Positions 18,147 through 27,102 of a stretch of DNA of 64,000 nucleotides are shown piece after piece. Made by a program: the position numbers and the translations under genes. The stretch covers positions 25,837 to 89,836 of the forward strand of contig CAIWVP010000191.1 of NCBI GenBank assembly GCA_903916195.1, written 5' to 3'. This DNA is from an uncultured Verrucomicrobiota bacterium (GTDB lineage: Bacteria; Verrucomicrobiota; Verrucomicrobiia; Limisphaerales; UBA9464). The notes beneath the pieces were generated by a model, which did no database searches, was not told the origin of the DNA, and was given only the letters and a program-made list of their open reading frames with translations. The first letter of the stretch is position 1, and each line of letters starts with the position of its first letter.

Positions 18147-20657
18147 ATGAAAAAAACCTCTGCCCTTTTTCCCCGTATCGCCCTCTTGGTGATGTCCGGT
18201 GCCCTCGTCTCTTGGATGGCCGCCGCCATCGACGCGCCGATCATCACCGGGATCTCGGCCGAGCCCGGCCGGGTCACGCTCGGGTTCGCTCCATACCCCG
18301 CGACCGTGGAATACCAGATCGAGCGGGCCGACGCGCTCGGACAACCCTACCGGCCGGACACCACAGGTTTCTTGGACGGGTTCGGATGGACCGGCCTGGC
18401 CTCCGCGCCCGGCGACGGTTTCTTCCGGGTGAACGCCCGGGTCCTGACGCCGGATGCGCTGCTCGCGACCACCCTGTTGCAGCGGATCGCCTACGGCCCG
18501 TCACCGGACGACCTGGCCCGTGTCCGGGCGATCGGACCGGATGCCTACATCGCCGAACAATTGGCGCCCGAGACGATCACCGAGGACATCGACTCCGCGG
18601 TCATCACGCCGAGCTGGCGCAAGATGACGGTGACCGGCACGGGTTCGTCCTCGTCGCTGTACATCTATCTCGACGGCCCGGGTGAGGTCTATCTGGACGA
18701 CATCCGGCTCGTCGCGGGCACGGTGGACGACGGCACCAAGGCCAACCTGCTCCGCGACGGCGATTTCGAGACCGCGCTGGGATCGAACTGGATCCTGAGC
18801 CCGAACGTCGCGGGGTCGGCCTTGACGCCCGACGAGGCCCACGGAGGAAGCTTGTCGCTGCACGTGGTCTCCACCGGCGCGGGCAGCTCGCAGAGCACAG
18901 CGGTCTACCAGGCCGTCGCCCCGGCGCTGAACGCCGCCACGAACTACACGTTGAGCTACTGGCACCTCACCTCGCCGACGGTGACGGCGAAGCTGACGGT
19001 GCGCCTTTCCGGCAGCGGGATCACGAGCACCCACGGGCTCGGCGGTGCCGTGGATTCCCCGGCACCGATCTTCGCGAAGCTCAAGGACGGTTCGGCCACG
19101 ATGACCGATCTCCGGGCGTGGCACCTGTTGCACGCCATCCAGTCGCGCAAGCAGCTGACCGAAGTGCTGCGGCAGTTCTGGGAGAACCACTTCGTCACCG
19201 AATACTCCAAGACCCGCGACTACTTCGACAACGCCGGCCTCAGCTCCGATGCGGCCGGCCGCGTGGCCACGCAGCTCGAATCCAAGGAGAACCTCCGCTG
19301 GCGCGCCGCGATGTCGGACCCGAAGGCCACCTTCCACGACATGCTGAAGATCAGCGCCGAGAGCCCGGCGATGATCATCTACCTCGACACCATCAACTCC
19401 AAGGGCAGCGGCACGAGCATCGCCAACGAGAACTTCGCCCGCGAGCTCTGCGAGCTCTTCTGCTTCGGCGTCGACAACGGGTACGACCAGGCGGATATCG
19501 TGCAGATCTCCCGGGTCTGGACCGGCTGGTCCATCCGGTTGGTCGATGCGACACAAGAGTCCAACCCCTTCGCCTTCGTCACCACCAACTATCTCGACCC
19601 CAACGCGATCACCAACAAGACGGCGGTGACCAACCTGGTCGGCGCCTGGTCGTTCAACTACAAGGCGGCCAACCACAACACCGCCCAGAAGAAGATCTTC
19701 TTCAACCATGACGCCAAGGGCGCGGTCACGACCCCGAAGCTCGTGCCGGCCCGGTTCGGCCCGCCGTGGGCCGGCCGCGACTATTCGCTCACCATCCCGG
19801 CCGGAACCGGCAACCCCACCCTCCAGGAGGGCCACACCCTGCTCGGCCACATGGCCGACCAGCCGTTCACGCAGGAGTTCCTCTCCGTGAAGCTCTGCCG
19901 CCTGTTCGTCCACGACGGCTTCGCCATCGGCTACGACTTCACCGACGCCGAGACCACTCCCGAAGAAGAGCTGGTCCACGCCTGCATGCTCGCTTGGGAG
20001 AACCCGTCCAACGGCGGACCGAAAGGCCAGCTCCGCGAGGTCCTGCGGACGATCTTCAGCTCCGCGCTGTTCCGGTCGGACGCGGCGTCGCTGCAGAAGG
20101 TGAAGACGCCGCTCGAGTTCGTCGCCAGCGCCATGCGCGCGCTCCGGGCCCGTCGCGACGACGGCTCCTACACCGTGACGACCGACGGCCGGGAGATCCA
20201 GCCCGTGATGGACCGACTCGGGCGCATGCGGCTCTTCGACCGGATGGAACCGGACGGCTATCCGGAGGACGCCTCCGCATGGATCAGCGCCGGGACCTTG
20301 GCCGAGCGCATCCGCTTCGTGCAGGCGGCGCTCATGCCCGCCGGTATGACCGGCAAATCCGATGTCGGGGCGAGCACCCAGACCGATCCGGTCGGATTGC
20401 TCCGCATCAAGGCACCCGAAGCGATGCGGGACTCCGGCAAGATCGCCGACTACTTCCTCGACCTGCTTTTCCCGGCCGAGGGACAAGCGAACCTCGCGGC
20501 CTTCCGGAAGATCGCCGTCGCGTTCCTCGACACCGCGGACGACGGCACGACGACATCGGCGTTCAGCGCGCTGGCCCCGGGGACCAGCGCCTACGACCTC
20601 CGTCTCCGCGGCATGGTCGCCCTCCTGATGTCGACGCAGCGCTTCCAAGAACAGTGA
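18147..20657 (+). CDS. DUF1800 domain protein, exported, with N-terminal beta-domain
   Basis: 836 residues from ATG 18147, where a signal peptide begins (MKKTSALFPRIALLVMSGAL). Residues ~170-310 form a carbohydrate-binding-module-like jelly roll (SLYIYLDGPGEVYLDDIRLV, NLLRDGDFETALGSNWILSP, TNYTLSYWHLTSP), inserted between an N-terminal DUF1800 piece (LLQRIAYGPSPDDLARVRAI) and the main DUF1800 region (LTEVLRQFWENHFVTEYSKT, NENFARELCELFCFGVDNGY, FVHDGFAIGYDF, VKTPLEFVASAMRAL). DUF1800 proteins are secreted and almost always paired with a DUF1501 protein, as here, 37 bases downstream. Function is unknown. The CBM-like insertion hints at polysaccharide binding. Confidence 0.9.
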   Translation: MKKTSALFPRIALLVMSGALVSWMAAAIDAPIITGISAEPGRVTLGFAPYPATVEYQIERADALGQPYRPDTTGFLDGFGWTGLASAPGDGFFRVNARVLTPDALLATTLLQRIAYGPSPDDLARVRAIGPDAYIAEQLAPETITEDIDSAVITPSWRKMTVTGTGSSSSLYIYLDGPGEVYLDDIRLVAGTVDDGTKANLLRDGDFETALGSNWILSPNVAGSALTPDEAHGGSLSLHVVSTGAGSSQSTAVYQAVAPALNAATNYTLSYWHLTSPTVTAKLTVRLSGSGITSTHGLGGAVDSPAPIFAKLKDGSATMTDLRAWHLLHAIQSRKQLTEVLRQFWENHFVTEYSKTRDYFDNAGLSSDAAGRVATQLESKENLRWRAAMSDPKATFHDMLKISAESPAMIIYLDTINSKGSGTSIANENFARELCELFCFGVDNGYDQADIVQISRVWTGWSIRLVDATQESNPFAFVTTNYLDPNAITNKTAVTNLVGAWSFNYKAANHNTAQKKIFFNHDAKGAVTTPKLVPARFGPPWAGRDYSLTIPAGTGNPTLQEGHTLLGHMADQPFTQEFLSVKLCRLFVHDGFAIGYDFTDAETTPEEELVHACMLAWENPSNGGPKGQLREVLRTIFSSALFRSDAASLQKVKTPLEFVASAMRALRARRDDGSYTVTTDGREIQPVMDRLGRMRLFDRMEPDGYPEDASAWISAGTLAERIRFVQAALMPAGMTGKSDVGASTQTDPVGLLRIKAPEAMRDSGKIADYFLDLLFPAEGQANLAAFRKIAVAFLDTADDGTTTSAFSALAPGTSAYDLRLRGMVALLMSTQRFQEQ

Positions 20658-20694
20658 ACCGAACCGGCACCGGAAACTTGAAACTGGCCACACC

Positions 20695-22305
20695 ATGGAC
20701 GTCATCACCCGCCGCTCATTCCTCTCCCATGCCTCCGCGCTCGGGCTCGGCACCGCGCTCTCGACGCTCACCGACATCCCGCTCGTCCTCCAACGCGCCC
20801 TCGCCGAAGGCAACATCGGCATCACCGGCGCGGACGGTCGGACCAAGAAGCTGATCTTCATCTTCCTCCGCGGCGCGAACGACGGCCTCAACGCGGTCGT
20901 GCCCTTCGGCGACCCCGCCTACGGCCCGCCGAACCGGCAGGACATCCTCATCCAGAAGGACCCCGCCCAACCGTTCGATGCGCGTGGCAAGGCGCTCTTC
21001 CCCGTCAGCGGGCAGACGACGCCGACGTTCGACTACACCGCGGGCCTTCCCCTCGGCAACGGCTTCGCCGCGCTGCACCCGGCGCTCAAGTTCCTCGCGC
21101 CGGTCTACAACGCCGGCGACCTGGCGCTGATCCATCGCGTCGGCTACCCGAAGCAATCCCGCTCCCATTTCGATTCGCAGAACTATTGGGAGACCGGCTC
21201 GCCGAACAGCAACCTGGTCAAGGACGGCGTCCTTTACCGGGCGATGATCGAGTCGGGGCTGGCCCATTCATCTCCCCTCACCGGCGTGAGCATCGGTTCG
21301 TCGCTGCCGCTGATCCTCCGCGGGTCCAAGGCCGCCATGACCAACCTGAGCGATCCGACCCGCTACAACCTGCTCGCCGTCCCGAACACGTCCCAGGGCA
21401 ACCTCAAGGCCGACGCCGCGCTCGGCGCCGCCAACAAGGCGCAGTTCACCGGCAAGCGCGACCGCGACCTGTTGGAACTCCAGTACGGCAACCTCGCGAG
21501 CACGCTCGACATCTTCGCCCAGCTCGATTTCAGCGAGGCCGGCAACACCTTCGTCGACGACGAGGCGACCGACGGCGACATGCCCTACTCGCTCTTCCCG
21601 ACGACGAACGCGAAGAACGGCGGCTTCGCCCGCGCCAACAACGCGCAGAAGTACGTCGTCCCCAACTCCGCATACGGCTTCTTCCAGAACCTCAAGGCGG
21701 CTTCGCTCGTGCTCAACAAGACGTCCGCGCTCGTCGCCGGCACTTCGATCGACGGCTGGGACACCCACAGCAACCAGGGCGCCGCGACCGGTTCCCACGC
21801 CAACCTCCTGCGCCGCGTGGGCTGGGCGGTCTACGCGCTCCGGAAGTACTTCACCAAGTACGCCGACAAGTGCCGTTGGGACGACCTGGTCATCGTCACC
21901 CTCTCCGAGTTCGGCCGCACGACCATCGAGAACTCGGACAACGGCACCGACCACGCCGAGGCGAACGTGATGTTCGTCGCCGGCGGCGGGGTCAAGGGGC
22001 TCGAGACCGACGCGCTCGGCACGGTCAAACGCAGCGGCGTGTTCAACTGCGGCGGCAGCAGCGACCCCATCGCCTGGCAGACGGGCCAGACCGGATCGAT
22101 GTTCCAGTCCACGGGACGCTACCTGAAACGGAACACCGATTACCGGAGCGTGCTGGGCAAGCTCATCCGCGACCATCTCGGCGCCACGCAGACGCAGCTC
22201 GACCGCATCATCCCGGGCTACACGGATCCCAAGGAAAGCCTCAAGGCCCGTGGCGTGCAGACCCGCGACGGCACCGAGGTCATCGGAGAGCCGGACATCG
22301 TCTGA
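20695..22305 (+). CDS. DUF1501 domain protein, Tat-exported
   Basis: 536 residues. A twin-arginine signal (ITRRSFLSHASALGLGTAL) is followed by the DUF1501 core: KKLIFIFLRGANDGLNAVVP, ALHPALKFLAPVYNAGDLAL, SRSHFDSQNYWETG, GTSIDGWDTHSNQG, LVIVTLSEFGRTTIENSDNG and TDHAEANVMFVAGGGVKG. The family belongs to the alkaline-phosphatase/sulfatase fold superfamily, with metal-ligand-like Asp/His residues (GWDTH, TDHAEA), but its substrate is not known. It forms a tight pair with the DUF1800 gene and is probably co-transcribed. Confidence 0.92.
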   Translation: MDVITRRSFLSHASALGLGTALSTLTDIPLVLQRALAEGNIGITGADGRTKKLIFIFLRGANDGLNAVVPFGDPAYGPPNRQDILIQKDPAQPFDARGKALFPVSGQTTPTFDYTAGLPLGNGFAALHPALKFLAPVYNAGDLALIHRVGYPKQSRSHFDSQNYWETGSPNSNLVKDGVLYRAMIESGLAHSSPLTGVSIGSSLPLILRGSKAAMTNLSDPTRYNLLAVPNTSQGNLKADAALGAANKAQFTGKRDRDLLELQYGNLASTLDIFAQLDFSEAGNTFVDDEATDGDMPYSLFPTTNAKNGGFARANNAQKYVVPNSAYGFFQNLKAASLVLNKTSALVAGTSIDGWDTHSNQGAATGSHANLLRRVGWAVYALRKYFTKYADKCRWDDLVIVTLSEFGRTTIENSDNGTDHAEANVMFVAGGGVKGLETDALGTVKRSGVFNCGGSSDPIAWQTGQTGSMFQSTGRYLKRNTDYRSVLGKLIRDHLGATQTQLDRIIPGYTDPKESLKARGVQTRDGTEVIGEPDIV

Positions 22306-22365
22306 AGCGGCCGGGGCGGTCTTCCATGCGGCCTCGGCGGCGATGCCCCGGCGTCACCGTCGCGG

Positions 22366-23268
22366 CTAGGGCCCGTGTCCGTTGCCTTCCGGCCCCTCGG
22401 CCGGGTTGATCCAGGCATCGCGGCGCGCTCTGGCCTGGGCGAAGAACTCGCCCACGGACGCGACGTCGCCCTCTTCCAAAGCGCGACGGAACTCCGCCAG
22501 GTCCTCGATGAACACGCCCAACACGCGGCCGAGGTGCCGCCGGTTGGCCAGCGCGATGTCCCGCCACATCTCGGGCGAGCCGCTGGCGATACGGGTGGTG
22601 TCCCGGAAGCCGCTGGCACAGAGCTGTGCCTGCTCCTGCGGATGCACCGGGCTGAGCACGTAGTTCACCAGTTCGGCGGCGACGACATGGGGCAGATGGC
22701 TGGAACGGCCCACGAGGTCGTCGTGCTGCGCCGGCGACAGCGTGAGCACGCGCGAACCGACCGCCTTCCAGAAACCTTCCACGATCCGCAGCGCCTCGGG
22801 ATCCGTCCGCTGCGTCGGCGTGACGACGCAGACCGCGCCCTGGAAAAGATCCGCCCGCGCGGCGGACGCACCGGTCTTCTCCGAGCCGGCCATCGGATGG
22901 CTGCCGACGAACCGGACGCCGACCGAAGCGGCCAACGGCTCCAGTTCCTCCACCACGCTGCCCTTCACGCTCCCGACGTCGGTGACGATGGCGTCCGGCT
23001 TGAGGAACGGCAGCAGGTCCTTCAACAACGGGCGCATCTGGCCGATGGGCGAGCAGAGGACGACGAAGTCGGCGTCCGATACCGCCGTGGCCAGGTTGCG
23101 GGTGGCCGAATCCACCACCCCGAGCTGCTCGCACTCGGCGACGGCCGCGGCGCGGCGCACCAGCCCGCAGACATGGGCGGCGAGCCGGCGTTGCTTCGCG
23201 GCGAGCCCGACCGAACCGCCGAGCAGGCCGACGCCGACGAGCGTCAGTTTTCCGAAATGCACCGGCAC
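22366..23268 (-). CDS. tyrA: Prephenate/arogenate dehydrogenase (tyrosine biosynthesis)
   Basis: 300 residues from GTG 23268. An N-terminal Rossmann fold (KLTLVGVGLLGGSVGLAAKQ) binds NAD(P). The prephenate dehydrogenase motifs are present: VVLCSPIGQM, IVTDVGSVKG, FVGSHPMAGSEKTG (catalytic His) and SSHLPHVVAAELV, followed by SGFRDTTRIASGSPEMWRDI. It converts prephenate to 4-hydroxyphenylpyruvate, or arogenate to tyrosine, by oxidative decarboxylation. No chorismate mutase or ACT domain is fused. It is a monofunctional, ordinary-length member not grouped with other aromatic amino acid genes. Confidence 0.93.
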   Translation of the reverse strand: MPVHFGKLTLVGVGLLGGSVGLAAKQRRLAAHVCGLVRRAAAVAECEQLGVVDSATRNLATAVSDADFVVLCSPIGQMRPLLKDLLPFLKPDAIVTDVGSVKGSVVEELEPLAASVGVRFVGSHPMAGSEKTGASAARADLFQGAVCVVTPTQRTDPEALRIVEGFWKAVGSRVLTLSPAQHDDLVGRSSHLPHVVAAELVNYVLSPVHPQEQAQLCASGFRDTTRIASGSPEMWRDIALANRRHLGRVLGVFIEDLAEFRRALEEGDVASVGEFFAQARARRDAWINPAEGPEGNGHGP

Positions 23269-23491
23269 AGGCTAAGGGACCGGTCGAGCGCAGGGGAAGA
23301 CGGAAGCTGGGAAGGCTCGCGCCCGGCGCGGAGCCCATCAGGGTCGGTCCGGAGCGGTGGACACGGATACGGGATGCGAAACCGGATGGTTCCGCATCCA
23401 CGGGAGGACTGAACTGCTGTTCGCTGCGGACGCCGCTAGGCCGACGAACGAGTGAAGAACGGCCGGCCCGGCGCAGCCGGCGACGGATCGC

Positions 23492-23911
23492 TCAACGGCC
23501 TGCGGGACGGGCGGCCAAGACAGGCTTGGCGAGCAAGCGTTTCGCGTCCGCGTCGCCGGAATCGGCGAGTTGCCGGAGCGCGCGCCGGACCTCCGGGCGG
23601 TCCAGGCCTTCCATCGGGGTCTCCGCGACGACCGGCGCCGGGGCGGCGACCGCAGCGTTGCCCGGGAGCATGCTCCCGCCGAGATCGACTCCGCCGGCGG
23701 TGAAGAAGGTCCGGGCCTCCTGCCCGGGTACCGTCATCATCGTGCGGCGGGTGACGCCGCGGATGCCGCGGGGCTGGCCTCCGGCGATCCCCGTCACGTT
23801 CACTGCAGCCGTCGGAGCGGTCACACCGGCTGGGCCGGTCTGCGCCCGGAGCGCGGCGGCGGCCGAGAACGACAAGCAGGCGACCATCGCGAAGCGGCCA
23901 AGTCGAGTCAT
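23492..23911 (-). CDS. Small secreted hypothetical protein
   Basis: 139 residues with a good signal peptide (MTRLGRFAMVACLSFSAAAALRA|Q). The mature part is low-complexity and Ala/Gly/Val/Pro-rich (AGVTAPTAAVNVTGIAGGQP, RGVTRRTMMTVPGQEARTFF), ending in a short helical region (LDRPEVRRALRQLADSGDAD). No domain is recognised. The signal peptide and isolated position support a real gene. It sits between tyrA and the disulfide reductase, reading in the same direction. Confidence 0.55.
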   Translation of the reverse strand: MTRLGRFAMVACLSFSAAAALRAQTGPAGVTAPTAAVNVTGIAGGQPRGIRGVTRRTMMTVPGQEARTFFTAGGVDLGGSMLPGNAAVAAPAPVVAETPMEGLDRPEVRRALRQLADSGDADAKRLLAKPVLAARPAGR

Positions 23912-23991
23912 GCGCCCGCTCTAAGCCGCCGCCGAGCCCGGCGCAAGCGGCGGTTCTCGCCCTCGAGGTCCACCACCGGGCCGCGTCCTCG

Positions 23992-25383
23992 TCAGGCCGC
24001 GATCTTCTCGGCCAGTTCTTCCGCCGGATACGTCCAGATCTCGGCCAGCGTCGGATGGTAGTGCGGCATCGCGGCGAGTTCGGCGGCGGTCATCCGTTTC
24101 GCCAGCGCCGCGGTGATCTCGTGGATCAATTCGCCGCCTTGCGGACCGACGCAGCCCGCCCCCAACAACTCACCGGTCCTGCGGTCGGCGAGCAGCTTCA
24201 CGAAACCGTCCTTCGCGCCGAGGATCATCGATTTGCCGTGGTCGTTGAACGGATAGATCGCCGACAGGAAATCGACGCCGCGGGCGCGCGCCGACTTCTC
24301 CGTGAGGCCGGTCTGGGCGACCGCCGGATCGGTGAAGACCACGGTGGTGAGCAGCCGATACTCCATCTCGGCCGGCGCCGCGGGACGGAGGATGTTCTTG
24401 GCGGCCAGTTCGCCCTGTTGGATGGCGATGTGGACGATCTCGTGGGGGCCGCAGCAATCGCCCGCCGCGTAGATGTGCGGCGCGGACGTGCGTTGCCGCA
24501 GGTCGGTGACGATGCGGCCGGCCGTCGTGGCGACGCCCGCGGCAGCGAGACCGAGACCTGCGGTGGCCGGCGTGCGGCCGAGCCCGTTGAAGAGGACTTC
24601 GGCTTCCACCACCAAGGCTTCGCCGGCCTTCTCGAACCTCACCCGTCTCCGGTCGCCGAGGTCTTCGGCGCCGAGCAGGCGTGTGCCCGTGTGGATCACG
24701 ATGCCTTCGCGGCGGAGCGCGTTCTCCAGCTCCCGGGCGACATCTTCGTCCACGTCCCGCAACAGGTGCGGCCCGCGCTGGACGAGGGTGACCTGCGCGC
24801 CGAAGCGGCTGAAGAACTGCGCGAACTCCACCGCCACCGCGCCACCTCCGAGCACGATCATCGAAGCCGGGATCCGGGAAAGCGCCAATGCATCGTCGCT
24901 GGTGAGCTGGGCGACCTGGTCGAGGCCGGTCCCCGGCGGCGGAGGGGCGATGACGGATCCGGTCGCGATGACGAAGTGGTCCGCGGTCAGCTGCCGTCCG
25001 TCGCCCAGCGCCAGCGTTCGCGGATCGATGAAGCGGGCGTCGGCCCGGATGAACGCGGCTTTGCCCGTCTCGAGCTGCCGGCGCCGATAGCCCGCGAACT
25101 CCGCGATCAGCGCGTCCTTCCGGGCGAAGAGCTGCGCGACATCGACCTTCACCTCGCCGGTCGTGATCCCCCATTCCTCGGCATGGCGGATGGCTTGCCG
25201 CAGTTCGGCGGCGTGGAGGAGGGCCTTGGTGGGCATGCATCCGCGGAGGATGCAGAGCCCTCCGACCTCGCGTCCGCCTTCGAGCACCGCCGTCTTGGCG
25301 CCGCCGGAGGTCAGTGTCCTGGCCGCGGCATATCCTGCGCTGCCGCCACCGATCACCACCGCGTCGAAGTGTCCTGCTGTCAT
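23992..25383 (-). CDS. FAD-dependent pyridine nucleotide-disulfide oxidoreductase (dihydrolipoamide dehydrogenase/mercuric-reductase-like)
   Basis: 463 residues from ATG 25383 (MTAGHFDAVVIGGGSAGYAA). It has the FAD GxGxxG motif and the redox-active disulfide written as CILRGCMPTK (Cys-x4-Cys), then an NAD(P)-binding motif (MIVLGGGAVAVEFAQFFSRF), a second FAD motif (IYAAGDCCG) and the C-terminal interface domain with catalytic HYHPTLAEIW (His-Glu pair contributed to the other subunit). The active-site spacing fits dihydrolipoamide dehydrogenases, but the GGLCILRG context is atypical of E3. No 2-oxoacid dehydrogenase genes are nearby, so a general disulfide or quinone reductase is equally possible. 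Confidence 0.85.
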   Translation of the reverse strand: MTAGHFDAVVIGGGSAGYAAARTLTSGGAKTAVLEGGREVGGLCILRGCMPTKALLHAAELRQAIRHAEEWGITTGEVKVDVAQLFARKDALIAEFAGYRRRQLETGKAAFIRADARFIDPRTLALGDGRQLTADHFVIATGSVIAPPPPGTGLDQVAQLTSDDALALSRIPASMIVLGGGAVAVEFAQFFSRFGAQVTLVQRGPHLLRDVDEDVARELENALRREGIVIHTGTRLLGAEDLGDRRRVRFEKAGEALVVEAEVLFNGLGRTPATAGLGLAAAGVATTAGRIVTDLRQRTSAPHIYAAGDCCGPHEIVHIAIQQGELAAKNILRPAAPAEMEYRLLTTVVFTDPAVAQTGLTEKSARARGVDFLSAIYPFNDHGKSMILGAKDGFVKLLADRRTGELLGAGCVGPQGGELIHEITAALAKRMTAAELAAMPHYHPTLAEIWTYPAEELAEKIAA

Positions 25384-25530
25384 GCGGCGCACTCTCGCGG
25401 GCGGTCCGACCGGAGGCAAACCTCACGGCGGGCCCCGTCGATGCCGTTGTTCGCAGGGGGGAAACACATGGCTATCCCGTCCGGGGTCTGGAAAGGTGCA
25501 TCGGTCGCCCCGGAAAAAATCTCCCCACCG

Positions 25531-26187
25531 ATGAACATCTTCGTCCCCTCACCCGGCCGTCGCCGCTTCTTGGTCGGTCTCGGCGCAGCCGCGTCCTTCG
25601 CTCCCGGCCTGCTCGCCGAAGCGCTCTCGCTCACACCGGCCCAGACCGAGGGACCGTTCTATCCGGTCCACCTGCCGCTCGACACGGACAACGACCTGCT
25701 CGTGCTCAACGACAGCCTCGACGCGGCGGTCGGACAGGTGAGCTACGTGAGCGGCCGGATCCTCGACCCGCGCGGCGAGCCGGTCCGCGACGCCGTCGTC
25801 GAGATCTGGCAGTGCGACGCCAACGGAGTCTATCTGCACAAGGGCTCGGACCACGGCGACAAGCGCGACAAGAATTTCCAGGGGTTCGGCCGCTTCGTCA
25901 CCGGTTCCACCGGGGAGTACCTGTTCCGCACGATCAAGCCGGTGCCCTATCCCGGGCGCGCCCCGCACATCCACTACAAGGTGAAACGCGGCGGCAAGGA
26001 CCTGCTGACCACGCAGTGCTACATCCAGGGGCATCCGGGCAACGCGGGCGACGGCGTCTGGAAGGGCATCAAGGACGCGAAGGCCCGCGATTCCGTGACC
26101 ATCGATTTCGCGCCGATAAAGGGGGCGAAGGCAGGTGAACTGGCGGCCCGCTTCGATGTCGTGCTCGGTCTCACACCGAAGAGCTGA
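25531..26187 (+). CDS. Intradiol ring-cleavage dioxygenase (protocatechuate 3,4-dioxygenase beta-like), Tat-exported
   Basis: 218 residues from ATG 25531, which begins a twin-arginine-type signal (GRRRFLVGLGAAASFAPG). The mature domain contains TQTEGPFYP-like opening (TPAQTEGPFYPVHLPLD), VSGRILDPRGEPVRDAVVEI, and the iron-site region FRTIKPVPYPGRAPHIHYKV, which supplies a Tyr and the two His ligands of the non-haem Fe(III) centre. By family it cleaves catechol-type rings between the hydroxyls. Export is unusual compared with cytosolic PcaH, but Tat-exported members are known in soil bacteria. No beta-ketoadipate pathway genes are adjacent, so the substrate is uncertain. Confidence 0.87.
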   Translation: MNIFVPSPGRRRFLVGLGAAASFAPGLLAEALSLTPAQTEGPFYPVHLPLDTDNDLLVLNDSLDAAVGQVSYVSGRILDPRGEPVRDAVVEIWQCDANGVYLHKGSDHGDKRDKNFQGFGRFVTGSTGEYLFRTIKPVPYPGRAPHIHYKVKRGGKDLLTTQCYIQGHPGNAGDGVWKGIKDAKARDSVTIDFAPIKGAKAGELAARFDVVLGLTPKS

Positions 26188-26347
26188 GCCGGGACGCCCG
26201 CTTTGGGACCGCCGGCCGACGCGGATGCAGAGGACGCGGCGACACCGGGCGTGACACGGGCAAAAACGGGCCAGTCTCTGCCGCGGCCTTCTCACCAGCG
26301 TCGATCAGCGCGGATCAGCGGTCCCGGGCCGGTCGTCCCGGACCTGT

Positions 26348-26378
26348 GATCTGCGTTGCCGACAGATCTGCGTTGCCG
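26348..26378 (+). repeat. Direct repeat upstream of the ABC operon
   Basis: The 14-base word GATCTGCGTTGCCG occurs at 26348-26361 and again at 26365-26378 (17-base period), just before the predicted -35 element. It could be a tandem operator for a regulator of the ABC export operon. Confidence 0.5.
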
Positions 26379-26381
26379 CGG

Positions 26382-26410
26382 TTGCTAGCCGCCCGGTCTT
26401 GGTCTAATTC
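26382..26410 (+). promoter_or_regulatory. Predicted promoter of the MacB-like operon
   Basis: TTGCTA (26382-26387), 17-base spacer, TAATTC (26405-26410), then only 11 bases to the ATG at 26422. No ribosome binding site is present, consistent with a leaderless or near-leaderless mRNA. Confidence 0.5.
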
Positions 26411-26421
26411 TCCGCGACTTT

Positions 26422-27102
26422 ATGGCCGCGGAACCCATCGTCGTCGTCCGGGACCTGTCCAAGATCTACCGGCAGGGCGACATCAACGTCGTCGCGCTCG
26501 ACCACGTCTCGCTCGACATCACGGCCGGCGAGTTCGTCGTGCTGATGGGGCCGTCCGGATCCGGCAAATCCACCTTGCTCCATATCATCGCCGGCATCGA
26601 CCGGCCGACGAGCGGATCGGCGAAGGTCCAGGGCATCGACATCGCGCAGCTCGATGAATCGCAGCTGGCCGATTGGCGGAACCAGAACGTCGGCTTCGTC
26701 TTCCAGAGCTTCAACCTCATCCCCGTCCTCACCGCCGCGGAGAACGTCGAGCTGCCGCTCCTGCTCACGGACCTGAACGGACGCGAGCGCCGCAAGCAGG
26801 TGCAGACGGCTCTGGAGCTGGTCGGGTTGGCCGACCGCGGACACCATCGTCCGGACCAGATGTCGGGCGGCCAGCAACAGCGGGTCGCCATCGCGCGGGC
26901 CCTCGTGACCGATCCGGCCTTGATCGTCGCGGACGAACCGACCGGCAACCTCGACGCCAAGTCCGCCGGCGACGTGCTCGCGATCCTCCGGTCCCTCACG
27001 CTCACCGCCGGCAAGACCGTGGTGATGGTCACGCACGACCCGAAATCCGCAGCCTACGGGAGCCGCAGCCTGCATCTGGAGAAAGGCGAGATCGCTGCAT
27101 GA
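26422..27102 (+). CDS. ABC transporter ATP-binding protein, MacB/LolD type
   Basis: 226 residues. Walker A is GPSGSGKS (43-50), followed by the Q-loop [20 protein letters not shown], signature SGGQQQR and Walker [14 protein letters not shown]. The GNLD extension after Walker B is characteristic of the MacB/LolD/FtsE subfamily of mechanotransmission ABC systems, which drive periplasmic machinery and do not move substrate through the membrane domain. It is first of four genes, and its stop overlaps the next start (ATGA), so subunits are translationally coupled. Probably energises export or lipoprotein/macrolide handling together with the adaptor at 29427. Confidence 0.95.
   Translation: MAAEPIVVVRDLSKIYRQGDINVVALDHVSLDITAGEFVVLMGPSGSGKSTLLHIIAGIDRPTSGSAKVQGIDIAQLDESQLADWRNQNVGFVFQSFNLIPVLTAAENVELPLLLTDLNGRERRKQVQTALELVGLADRGHHRPDQMSGGQQQRVAIARALVTDPALIVADEPTGNLDAKSAGDVLAILRSLTLTAGKTVVMVTHDPKSAAYGSRSLHLEKGEIAA

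Noticed and set aside
24055-26187. A single large fusion protein from 24055 through the dioxygenase
   Set aside because: The first 1.4 kb is antisense to the disulfide reductase; the dioxygenase starts cleanly at 25531 with a Tat signal.
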